Of a stretch of 64,000 bases of DNA, positions 50,719-58,954 are shown piece by piece (position 1 is the stretch's first letter; the number at the start of each line of letters is the position of its first letter). The notes beneath the pieces are model-generated. The model searched no databases and was not told the origin of the DNA. It saw only the letters and a program-made list of their open reading frames with translations. Source of the stretch: Haloterrigena turkmenica DSM 5511 (GTDB lineage: Archaea; Halobacteriota; Halobacteria; Halobacteriales; Natrialbaceae); assembly GCF_000025325.1 (NCBI RefSeq), contig NC_013743.1, positions 3,100,001-3,164,000 on the forward strand, in the 5' to 3' direction. Position numbers and translations under genes: made by a program.

Positions 50719-51458
50719 ATGGACGGACCAGATCTCTCGGACCGGAGGTACTCGTGACGGGCAGCGCACGCGGCGTCGGTCGCGAACTCCTGCTTTCGAC
50801 CGCCGACTGCGGCGCGAAGACGGCCGTCCACTACCACACGAGCGCCGACGCGGCTCGGGAGGTCGCTGACGACGCGCTCGAGCGCGGCGCCCCCGACGCG
50901 ATGACCGTTCAGGGCGACGTCACCGACCCCGAGAGCGTCAAGGGGCTCTTCGCCGCCGTCGAGTCGGAGCTCGGGAGCGTCGACGTCCTCGTCAACAACG
51001 TCGGTGACTTCGCGCCCGCCCACTGGGCCGACATCGAGTTCGAGACCTGGAACCGCGTGCTCGAGACCAACCTCAACGGGACCTACCTCTGCTCGAAACG
51101 CGCGCTGCCGGCGATGTGCGAGGGCGACTACGGTCGGATCGTCAACGTCGGCTACGCCTCGAGCGAGAAGGGCCTCGTGAGCCCGAAGAACTTCCCGTAC
51201 TTCGTCGCGAAGGCTGGCGTCTTGATGTTCACCCGGATGCTCGCGGCGGACACCCAGGACGACCCCGTCACCGTCAACGCGATCTCGCCGTACGTCGTCG
51301 AGAACTCCGACGAGTTCCCCGACGAGCTCCCGCAGAATCGGCCCGCGAGCTTCGAGGATCTGATCGCGCCGCTGTACTTCTTCCTCGACCCGGACAGCGA
51401 GTACGTCAGCGGGGAGAATCTCGAGGTCGACGGCGGCTGGCTTCCCGAAACCGTCTGA
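50719..51458 (+). pseudogene. short-chain dehydrogenase/reductase with 5' frameshift
   Basis: From 50754 the frame encodes a nearly full SDR: TGSARGVGREL (cofactor loop), LVNNVGD (NNAG equivalent), YFVAK (catalytic Tyr-x3-Lys) and a C-terminal SGENLEVDGGWLP. The natural start is the ATG at 50719 (MDGPDLSDR), but that frame shifts by one base near 50745 and hits TGA at once. Translation from the GTG at 50754 would lose the first beta strand (VLV). So the gene is broken, rescued poorly, or the sequence has a one-base error. Likely substrate unknown (3-oxoacyl or sugar-like alcohols). Confidence 0.7.
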
Positions 51459-51494
51459 GTACCGCTTCGCGCTCGACCATCCGCGGCATCCGCG

Positions 51495-51901
51495 GTGCGG
51501 TGGCGCGCGCTGTCCGGGTCCGAGCACCTGCGAGGACCTCGACGAAACTGCGCGAGGGATGAGCGAGTAGTGCGGGACCGAAGGTCCCGCATATCATGCG
51601 AACGGGCGCTTCGCGCCCGTGAGCAGATGAAGCGAGCGAATCGGCTGGGGAGGATGAGGGTATCCCCGTTGCCACGAAGTGAACTGCGTCGCTGAATCGG
51701 CCAGCGATAGACGTGCGAACGGAACGACGCTTCGATCGAGTCGACGAGCGAGCGGAGTGATTTGCTATCGTGGCAACAGGGAATCGCCACGCCCTCCCCA
51801 GCCGATTCGCTCACTCGCGTCGCTCGTTCGCTCATCCCTCGCGCGAATTCGGTGGTCGACATCGCTATTGCTCGGCCGACCCACAGCGCGCGCCACCGCA
51901 C
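51495..51901. repeat. 407-bp composite inverted repeat with nested hairpins
   Basis: Four collinear perfect arm pairs: 51495-51513/51883-51901 (19 bp), 51550-51566/51828-51844 (17 bp), 51634-51653/51793-51812 (20 bp) and 51668-51677/51768-51777 (10 bp), around a 90-nt centre. The left arm also contains two perfect short hairpins absent from the right arm: TGCGGGACC-GAA-GGTCCCGCA (51571-51591) and ACGGGCGC-TTC-GCGCCCGT (51602-51620). The element fills the 536-nt gap 51459-51994, with no credible gene. It has the form of a MITE-like or large cruciform element. Confidence 0.8.
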
Positions 51902-51994
51902 GAACTCGAGTGTCCGTCCCGGGAATACGTCGAGTCGAGCACGGGAGCGGCCGAATCACAATCGTTTACCACTCCCCCCGACGTCTACCGCAAC

Positions 51995-52456
51995 ATGACG
52001 GGTCGAGTCCGGGCGATTCACGTCGCGCCCGCACAGGGGAAGCCGATGGAGCGCGTCGAGGAGGCCACCGCGGTCGCGGGACGGGGCCTCGAGGGCGACC
52101 GCTACTTCGACACCGAGGGCACGTTCGCCGACCGTGACGGCAGCGATATCACCTTCATCGAGCGGGAGGCCCTCGAGGCGGTCGAACGGGACTACGACAT
52201 CGCCCTCGAACCAGGCATGCACCGCCGGAACGTCACCACCGAGGGCGTCGCGCTGAACCACCTCGATGGAGAGCGGTTCCGCGTCGGCGACGTCGTCTGC
52301 GAGGGGACAGAGCGCTGTGAACCGTGTTCCTATCTCGAGCGTCACCTCGAGGCGCAGGGCGTCCGCGAGGCGCTGGTCCATCGTGGCGGCCTCCGAGCCC
52401 GGATCCTCGAGGACGGCGCCCTCACGGCAGGGGACGGGATAGAACGAATCAACTAG
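51995..52456 (+). CDS. MOSC domain protein
   Basis: A 153-residue MOSC (MoCo sulfurase C-terminal-like) protein: ATAVAGRGLEGDRYFDTEGT, RRNVTTEGVALNHLDGERF and the active Cys in GTERCEPCSYLER. Stand-alone MOSC proteins are linked to molybdenum-cofactor sulfur transfer or N-hydroxylated base reduction. The start at 51995 (MTGRVRAIHVAPAQG) has a TATA-like GTTTACC about 27 nt upstream. A MOT1-type transporter lies elsewhere in the window, but not adjacent. Confidence 0.9.
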   Translation: MTGRVRAIHVAPAQGKPMERVEEATAVAGRGLEGDRYFDTEGTFADRDGSDITFIEREALEAVERDYDIALEPGMHRRNVTTEGVALNHLDGERFRVGDVVCEGTERCEPCSYLERHLEAQGVREALVHRGGLRARILEDGALTAGDGIERIN

Positions 52457-52544
52457 TCCACTGTTATAAGGACCACAGATGTTCGGCTAATGATCGTTTT
52501 CCGAAAACAGAAGCTACATTTCCCCGGGATACGAGGCACAACTA

Positions 52545-53342
52545 ATGAACGAACCGGGTATCCAGTCGCTGATGGATCAGGAGACCCTCGACCGGCGCGT
52601 TCGTGCGGGCGAGACGCCGGAGTGGGTCACCGACCACTGGGAAACGTTCCAGAACGGATTGCTCGGCGAACGAAACGGCTCGCCGTTCCCGTGCTTCTTC
52701 GGTGCGGAGTCGGTCCAGCAGGGCGAGCCGCTCTACACCGCGGTCCCCTCGATGAACGACGCCGACGCGCTGTTGACGCTGCGCGATCGAATCCTCGAGT
52801 ACCTCGAAATCTACCGCGACCACTCCGAGCGCGCCTCGCTGGTCACGTTCTTCGAGCCCCCCGCGGAGCCCCTCTCGGAACGGGAGTACCACGACGCGCT
52901 CTGGCACGTCTTACAGACGCTGCACTGTCACGATCCCGAGCCCTGGCCCGAAGACATCCCCACGGATCCCAACGATCCCTACTGGGAGTTCTGTCTGGGT
53001 GGTGAGCCGATGTTCCCGACCTGTCGCGCGCCGTTCTACGACGACCGGAAGAGCCGCTACTGTCCGATCGGCCTCGAGATCACGTTCCAGCCGCGGTCGC
53101 TGTTCGAGGATCTGGGCGTCACGGCCGACACCGAGGCCGGTCAGCATGCCCGCGAGATCATCCAGGGACGACTCGAGGCGTACGACGGCGTCTGTCCCCA
53201 CGCCGATCTGGGCGATTGGGGCGTCGACGGCGACCGGGAGTGGCCCCAGTACATGCTCTCGGCCGACGAGGACCAGGCGCCCGCGGAGTGTCCGATCACG
53301 ATCACGCGAGAACACCCGAAACCGGCGGCTCGACTCCCATGA
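52545..53342 (+). CDS. YqcI/YcgG family protein (GntA-like heme-dependent N-hydroxylase family)
   Basis: A 265-residue protein with the family blocks [56 protein letters not shown] and [13 protein letters not shown] member of this family (GntA of guanitoxin biosynthesis) is a heme-dependent guanidine N-hydroxylase, and others produce related N-oxidations; the substrate here is unknown. Its stop overlaps the start of the next gene (ATGA), so the two are translated together. Confidence 0.85.
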   Translation: MNEPGIQSLMDQETLDRRVRAGETPEWVTDHWETFQNGLLGERNGSPFPCFFGAESVQQGEPLYTAVPSMNDADALLTLRDRILEYLEIYRDHSERASLVTFFEPPAEPLSEREYHDALWHVLQTLHCHDPEPWPEDIPTDPNDPYWEFCLGGEPMFPTCRAPFYDDRKSRYCPIGLEITFQPRSLFEDLGVTADTEAGQHAREIIQGRLEAYDGVCPHADLGDWGVDGDREWPQYMLSADEDQAPAECPITITREHPKPAARLP

Positions 53343-53977
53343 CCGACGCCCGAGCCGACGCCGATGCTGACGATACCGCCGACGCCGACGACGGACCGAC
53401 CAACCGAACCGCTCCGGCGCTCGAGAGCGACCGCCTCGAGAACGCCGCGCTGGTCACGATCGACCTCCAAACGGGCTTCGACGACCCGTCGTGGGGCAAG
53501 CGAAACAACCCCGACGCCGAAGCGAACGCGGCGCGCCTGCTCGAGCGCTGGCGCGAGACCGGCCGACCGGTGGTCCACGTCCGCCACGACTCGACGGAAC
53601 CCGACTCCCCGCTCCGGAGCGACGAGCCCGGATTCGCGTTCAAACCGGAGACGGCGCCGCTGGCCGACGAACCGACGATGGTCAAGTCGGTCAACAGCGC
53701 GTTCATCGGCACCGATCTCGAGGACTGGCTCCGGGAGCGCGCCATCGAGACGCTCGTCGCCGTCGGACTCACGACGGATCACTGCGTCTCGACGACGACG
53801 CGGATGGCCGAGAATCTCGGGTTCGATCCGATCGTCGTCGCCGACGCGACCGCGACCTTCGAGCGGTCCCTCGGTGACGACCGCTTCGACGCCGAGACGG
53901 TCCATCGGACCGCGCTGGCCCACCTCGAGGGGGAGTTCGCGACGGTGGCGACGATCGAGGAACTGCTCGAGGGGTGA
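53339..53977 (+). CDS. isochorismatase-family cysteine hydrolase
   Basis: A 212-residue protein with an acidic 30-residue N-terminus and the isochorismatase-like fold. The catalytic triad is visible: Asp in [10 protein letters not shown], Lys in [10 protein letters not shown] and Cys in [10 protein letters not shown]. Members hydrolyse amides (nicotinamide, ureidoacrylate, N-carbamoyl compounds) or vinyl ethers. Translational coupling to the YqcI/YcgG-like gene suggests that both act on one nitrogenous substrate, perhaps the second removing an amide from the product of the first. Confidence 0.9.
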   Translation: MTDARADADADDTADADDGPTNRTAPALESDRLENAALVTIDLQTGFDDPSWGKRNNPDAEANAARLLERWRETGRPVVHVRHDSTEPDSPLRSDEPGFAFKPETAPLADEPTMVKSVNSAFIGTDLEDWLRERAIETLVAVGLTTDHCVSTTTRMAENLGFDPIVVADATATFERSLGDDRFDAETVHRTALAHLEGEFATVATIEELLEG

Positions 53978-54043
53978 CTCGTGCCGGCAGCCGACGGTCG
54001 TCGGCTGGCACAGTTTATGACCCTCCCCGTACTCGGCTGACAC

Positions 54044-54511
54044 ATGCGAGTGGCAGTCGCCGGCACGTTCGGCCCGCTCCACGACGGCCATCGAACCCTG
54101 TTCGAGCACGCTCTCCGATTCGGCGAAGACGACGTCGTCGTCGCCCTAACGAGCGACGATCTGGCGGTCGAGACGCGCCACGAACCCCGGCCGATCCCGT
54201 CGTTCGACGAGCGCGTAGCGGCGGTGACCGACGCCATCGCCGAGATCGACGCGTGGGACCGCGAGGTCGAATTCCGGGAACTGACGAGCGAGTACGACAT
54301 CGCTGAAGACGACCCCTCGATCGACGCGCTGGTCGTCTCCCCGGAAACGGCGCCCGAGCTCGAGGCGATCAACGATCGACGCCGGGATCGAGACCTCGAG
54401 CCCATCTCGGGGATCGTCGCCCCCTACGTCCTCGCCGACGACGGCGAGCGAATCTCCTCGACGCGGATCGTGAAGGGGGAGATCGACGAGCACGGAAAGC
54501 TCATCGAGTGA
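54044..54511 (+). CDS. coaD: phosphopantetheine adenylyltransferase (archaeal type)
   Basis: A 155-residue nucleotidyltransferase in coenzyme A biosynthesis, transferring AMP from ATP to 4'-phosphopantetheine. The Rossmann-type motifs GTFGPLHDGHRTLFEHAL (HxGH signature) and the C-terminal ISSTRIVKGEID are visible. Size is typical for the archaeal branch. It is downstream of the isochorismatase gene by 66 nt, so shared transcription is possible but not implied by function. Confidence 0.93.
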   Translation: MRVAVAGTFGPLHDGHRTLFEHALRFGEDDVVVALTSDDLAVETRHEPRPIPSFDERVAAVTDAIAEIDAWDREVEFRELTSEYDIAEDDPSIDALVVSPETAPELEAINDRRRDRDLEPISGIVAPYVLADDGERISSTRIVKGEIDEHGKLIE

Positions 54512-54554
54512 GCGTCGGTTCGCAGATCAGGTCCCGATTCGGCTCGAACGGCTG

Positions 54555-55352
54555 TCAGACGAACGTGAGCGGCACCATGACGAGCGCACCGACGACGAGT
54601 CCGGCGGCCAGTTCCGGCTTGCCGCCCCGCGGGAGCTCCCGACCGATGTCGAGCGCCTCGGGGACGAACTCCGTGAGCACGAGGTAGATCATCGCGCCGG
54701 CCGCGAAGCCGAAGCCGTAGGGGAGGAACTCCCGGGCGTAGCGGACGAATCCGAACGCCAGCACCGCCCCAATCGGCTGGGGGAGACTCGAGAAGACGGC
54801 CCACCAGACGAGCTTCCAGTTCGCGACGCCCATCGCCGACAGCGGGATCGAGATCGCCGTCCCCTCGGGGACGTTGTGGATCGAGATCGCGATGGTCATG
54901 AAGATCGCCAGCAGCGGGACTGTGAACCCGAGGAACTGGGTGCCGCCTTCGAGGCCGAGATCGGCGAAGGAGACGCCGATCGCGACGCCTTCGGGAAAGC
55001 TGTGGACGGTCAGCACGCCGAGGATGAGCACGAGCTTCTTGAAATCTGCCTCCTCGTACTCACGGGGGTCGATATCGACGTCCAGCAACACGTCGTGGGC
55101 GACGATCACGAGCGCGACGCCGGCGGCCATCCCGATCGCGATCTCCAGTGGCGTCCCCTCGGCAAGCCCCTCTTCGACGAGCCCGAAGGTCGACGCCGAG
55201 AGCATGATCCCCGAGGCGAGCCCCCAGAGAACGACGTTCCGGCGGTCGCTGATTGAGTCGAACAGGAGGAAGGGGACGGCGCCGAGCCCGGTCGCCAGCG
55301 CCGTCACGAGGCCGGCGACGAACACCAGCACGAGGTTCTCGAACAGCGCCAT
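54555..55352 (-). CDS. ZIP family metal transporter
   Basis: A 265-residue membrane protein with about eight helices. The metal-binding helices carry LTVHSFPEGVAIGVSF and ISIHNVPEGTAISIPL, the HxxPEG pairs typical of ZIP zinc/iron transporters. An acidic cytoplasmic loop (DIDPREYEEADFKK) lies before the third helix pair. Uptake of Zn2+ or Fe2+ is likely. Convergent with coaD. Confidence 0.92.
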   Translation of the reverse strand: MALFENLVLVFVAGLVTALATGLGAVPFLLFDSISDRRNVVLWGLASGIMLSASTFGLVEEGLAEGTPLEIAIGMAAGVALVIVAHDVLLDVDIDPREYEEADFKKLVLILGVLTVHSFPEGVAIGVSFADLGLEGGTQFLGFTVPLLAIFMTIAISIHNVPEGTAISIPLSAMGVANWKLVWWAVFSSLPQPIGAVLAFGFVRYAREFLPYGFGFAAGAMIYLVLTEFVPEALDIGRELPRGGKPELAAGLVVGALVMVPLTFV

Positions 55353-55565
55353 CTACACCGAAAATCGGAGAGCGGCCGGAAAGAGCCAGCGGTCGATCGG
55401 CTTCGTGACGGCGAACCGGCGGTCGATCGGTACTCGGCCGGCGGTCGCCCGCCTTCGAGACGCCGCGCTCGAGTGTCACGATAACTATATTACGGAGAGC
55501 TGATAACACCTCCCCGATCACGAGATGGGATCGGCCAGCGAGCGGGTCGTTCCGGGAGGCCGGAG

Positions 55566-58500
55566 ATGAGCGGCCCCCGTCGCATCGCGACGTGGCTCAC
55601 CGACCACGCCGCGGTCGTCCTCGTCGCGGCGCTGCTGGTCACGGTCGTTCTCGGGGCCGGACTGCCCCACCTCGAGGGGGAGTCCTCGCTTGGGCAGTTC
55701 GAGAGCGACTCGCCGGAGCGCCAGGCCCAGCGGGCGGCCGCGGAGCGATTTTCGTCCGGACAAGCGGAGAATCAGACGACCGTCCAACTCGCCGTTCGCG
55801 GTGCGGAAGACGACGTCCTCTCGAGGCAATCGTTGCGTTCGACCCTCGAACTCCAGCGAGCGATCCGCGAGGACGAGCGGATCGAACCGACGCTCGCCGA
55901 CGAGTCGCCGACGGTCGGCCTCGAGAACGTCGTGGCGACGTCGCTCGTCCACCGTGACGAGATCGCGGCCATGGAGGCCCGCGCCGAGGAACTGGAACGA
56001 CGCGAGCGGCGGCTCAACGCGACCGCCGAGGAGCTACGGACGGCACTCGAGGACGTCCGCGACCGCCAGCGGGCGTACGACGAGTTGAACGACTCTCACG
56101 AGGCGGGGGAAGTCGGCGAAGGAGAGTACCGGAATCGGTCCGACGAACTGGACGCGGAGATCGAGTCGATCGTCGCGGAGGCCGCCGCCGATCTCGACGC
56201 GAACGAAACCGCGGCGTTCGAGCGCGCGGCCGGGACCGTCAGAGCGACCCAGCGCACGCTGCACGCGACCGACCGCGACGAGTTCGACAGCGACGCCGTC
56301 TACCGGCGCGCCCGGAACCGCCTCGAGGACGACCTATCGGCGGCCTACACGGACGGGACGGTCGGCGTCCTGAGCGACGAGTACGAGCGGCTCCGCGCCG
56401 ACGCCGCTGACCTCCGCGCCGAGCGGCGGGCGCTCGAAGAGTCGGGCCAGCCGCCGCTGGACGAGCAGCTCGCGGCCCTCGAGGCGGCCAACGCGTCTAC
56501 CTACGAGGCGACGCTCGAGCGGCTCCTCGAGGAGCGGGAGGGGCCGTTCAGCGACCTCGCCCTCGAGTTCCTGCCGGCCGATTACGAGCCGGGCGACGAT
56601 GCGGGGCCGCCGGAGACGCGACTGATCGTCGTCACGCAGGACCGCGATCCCGACGCGTCCGGGAACGGACCGGACGCCGTCGACGAGCGACACGTCGAGA
56701 GCCAGCGGGCGATCGCGTCGCTGGCAGACGACCACGCCGCGGGAGCCGATCACGAGTACGCGATCTTCGGGTTCGGACTGTTCTCCGAGGAGATCGAGCG
56801 GTCGCTGACCGAGAGCCTGACCATCGTCGCCCCCATCGCGGTGGCGTTCGTCGTCCTGACGTTGGCGGTCGCGTACCGCGATCCCCTGGATATCGCCCTC
56901 GGCGTCCTCGGGATTCTGGCGGTACTGGTCTGGACGTTCGGCTTCGCGGGGTGGGCCGGAATCGCGATCAATCAGGTGCTGGTCGCCGTCCCCGTGTTGC
57001 TGATCGGGCTGTCGATCGACTACGCCGTCCACGTGATCATGCGCCACCGGGAGCACCGCGAACGGGCTTCGGCGGGTGACGACGCCGTCGCGAGTGCGTC
57101 CGAGACCGACGCATCCGACGTCCGCGGCTCGATGACTACAGCGCTGGCGGGCGTCGGGATCGCGCTCGCGTGGGCGACCGTGACGACCGCGGTCGGCTTC
57201 CTCTCGAATCTCGTGAGTCCGATCGCGCCGATCCGGGAGTTCGGACTGGTCAGCACCGTCGGCATCCTCGCCGCGTTCGCGATCTTTGGGGCCGTCGTCC
57301 CGGCGGCGAAGGTCGAGATCGACGCGCGGTTGGAGCGACGCGGTATCGACCGCCGCCGGAGAGCGTTCGGGACGGGAGCTCGCCTCGGTTCGATCCTGTC
57401 GCTCGGGGCTCGAGCGGCCCGCACCGCGCCGCTCGCGGTGGTGGCCTGCGCGCTCGTGCTCACTGTCGCGAGCGCCTACGGCGCGACGACCGTCGATACG
57501 ACCCTCGAGCAGGACGACTTCCTCGTCGAAGAGCCCCCCGAGTGGACCGACGACCTCCCCGATCGGATCGCGCCCGGCGAGTACCGGGCCAATCGGGACC
57601 GGACGTACCTCGAGCGGCACTTCCAGGGCGGGTCGGCTCGGACGCAGGTCCTCGTCGAAGGCGACGTGACCCGTCCCGAGACCCTCCGGCGGCTCGCGGC
57701 GGCGCAAAACGAGACCGGCGAGATGGAGACGGTCGCGACCGACTCGAGCGACGGTTCGGCGGTCGAGAGCCCGCTGACGGTGATGGAGACGGTCGCCGCA
57801 GAGAACGAGTCGTTTAACGCTAGCTTCCAGGTGGCCGATCGAGACGGCGACGGGATTCCCGACCGGAACGTCGGCCGCCTATACGATCGACTCTTCGAGA
57901 TCGCACCCGACGAAGCCGCGACCGTCATCGCTCGCCCGGAAGGGAGCGACGGCGCCGCCGGATCGCGATCGGCGATCGACGAGTCGTCGGCCGGCGGCGA
58001 GTACGACTCCGTTCGGCTGCTCGTCGACGTCCGCAGGGACGCTCCCGGCGAGCGCGTGACGCGGGAGACCCGCGCGCTCGCCGCCACGCTCGAGTCGGAG
58101 AGTGCCGGAGACGGGACCGGAACCGGAACCGCTACCACCCGGACCGTCGGGTCGACCGCGACCGTGACGGCGACCGCGACCGGCAACCCGGTCGTCACCC
58201 ACGTCCTCGAGCGGGCGGTCCTGACCGCGATGCTCGAGAGCCTGGCGATCACGCTGGCGGTGGTCGCGGCGATCCTCGCCGTCGCGTACCGCCTGACGGG
58301 CGTCGGAGCCGCGTTCGGCGCGGTGACCGTGCTCCCGGTCTGTCTGACGGTCCCCTGGACGCTCGGAACCATGGCGGTACTGGGAATCCCGCTGAACGCG
58401 CTGACGGGGACGGTGGCCAGTCTGACCATCGGGATGGGCGTCGCCTACTGTCTCCACGTCGGGTCCCGGTACCGGATGGAACTCCGGCGCGGGGCCTCGA

Positions 58501-58895
58501 CCGACGACGCGCTGGCGGCGACCGTTCGCGGAACCGGCGGCGCCCTGCTCGGCAGCGCGGCGACGACGATCGGCGGCGTCGCGACGCTGGCGCTCGCGAT
58601 CGTTCCGATCCTCCGCCAGTTTGGGGCGATCACCGCCCTGCTGATCGCGTACGCGTTCGCGGCGAGCGTGTTCGTGCTTCCGTCGCTGCTCGTGCTCTGG
58701 ACGCGTGCAGTCGGCCCGGAGTCCGCCTCGGGCGCTTCTGGTGACGAAACGTCGCTCGAGACCGGTTCCACGGGGGACGCGATCGAGACGTCGGCCGATA
58801 CCGGGACAGCCGCTGACGCGCCCAGCGAGAGCGAAGCGACGGCCGACGCCGTGGCTGGCGACTCGAGCGACGACGCGCCCGTCAAAACGTCCTGA
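55566..58895 (+). CDS. RND/MMPL-type exporter with long extracellular coiled coil
   Basis: An 1109-residue transporter. One N-terminal helix is followed by a large extracellular loop with a coiled coil (about residues 130-300, Glu/Arg/Leu-rich). A five-helix bundle follows (about 420-570: LTIVAPIAVAFVVLTLAVAY, VLLIGLSIDYAVHVIMRHRE), then a second extracellular region and a second bundle (about 880-1045: LTIGMGVAYCLHVGSRYRME). The GLSIDYAVH and GMGVAYCLH motifs in helix 4 of each half are the MMPL/RND proton-relay area (only the first keeps the Asp). The C-terminus is Ser/Asp-rich. The two following genes encode extracellular proteins that look like partners. Confidence 0.9.
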   Translation: MSGPRRIATWLTDHAAVVLVAALLVTVVLGAGLPHLEGESSLGQFESDSPERQAQRAAAERFSSGQAENQTTVQLAVRGAEDDVLSRQSLRSTLELQRAIREDERIEPTLADESPTVGLENVVATSLVHRDEIAAMEARAEELERRERRLNATAEELRTALEDVRDRQRAYDELNDSHEAGEVGEGEYRNRSDELDAEIESIVAEAAADLDANETAAFERAAGTVRATQRTLHATDRDEFDSDAVYRRARNRLEDDLSAAYTDGTVGVLSDEYERLRADAADLRAERRALEESGQPPLDEQLAALEAANASTYEATLERLLEEREGPFSDLALEFLPADYEPGDDAGPPETRLIVVTQDRDPDASGNGPDAVDERHVESQRAIASLADDHAAGADHEYAIFGFGLFSEEIERSLTESLTIVAPIAVAFVVLTLAVAYRDPLDIALGVLGILAVLVWTFGFAGWAGIAINQVLVAVPVLLIGLSIDYAVHVIMRHREHRERASAGDDAVASASETDASDVRGSMTTALAGVGIALAWATVTTAVGFLSNLVSPIAPIREFGLVSTVGILAAFAIFGAVVPAAKVEIDARLERRGIDRRRRAFGTGARLGSILSLGARAARTAPLAVVACALVLTVASAYGATTVDTTLEQDDFLVEEPPEWTDDLPDRIAPGEYRANRDRTYLERHFQGGSARTQVLVEGDVTRPETLRRLAAAQNETGEMETVATDSSDGSAVESPLTVMETVAAENESFNASFQVADRDGDGIPDRNVGRLYDRLFEIAPDEAATVIARPEGSDGAAGSRSAIDESSAGGEYDSVRLLVDVRRDAPGERVTRETRALAATLESESAGDGTGTGTATTRTVGSTATVTATATGNPVVTHVLERAVLTAMLESLAITLAVVAAILAVAYRLTGVGAAFGAVTVLPVCLTVPWTLGTMAVLGIPLNALTGTVASLTIGMGVAYCLHVGSRYRMELRRGASTDDALAATVRGTGGALLGSAATTIGGVATLALAIVPILRQFGAITALLIAYAFAASVFVLPSLLVLWTRAVGPESASGASGDETSLETGSTGDAIETSADTGTAADAPSESEATADAVAGDSSDDAPVKTS

Positions 58896-58954
58896 CGCGA
58901 GAAATATAACGCGATGGAACTATTTTTTGTACGAACGTGCGTACGGGGAGCGTA

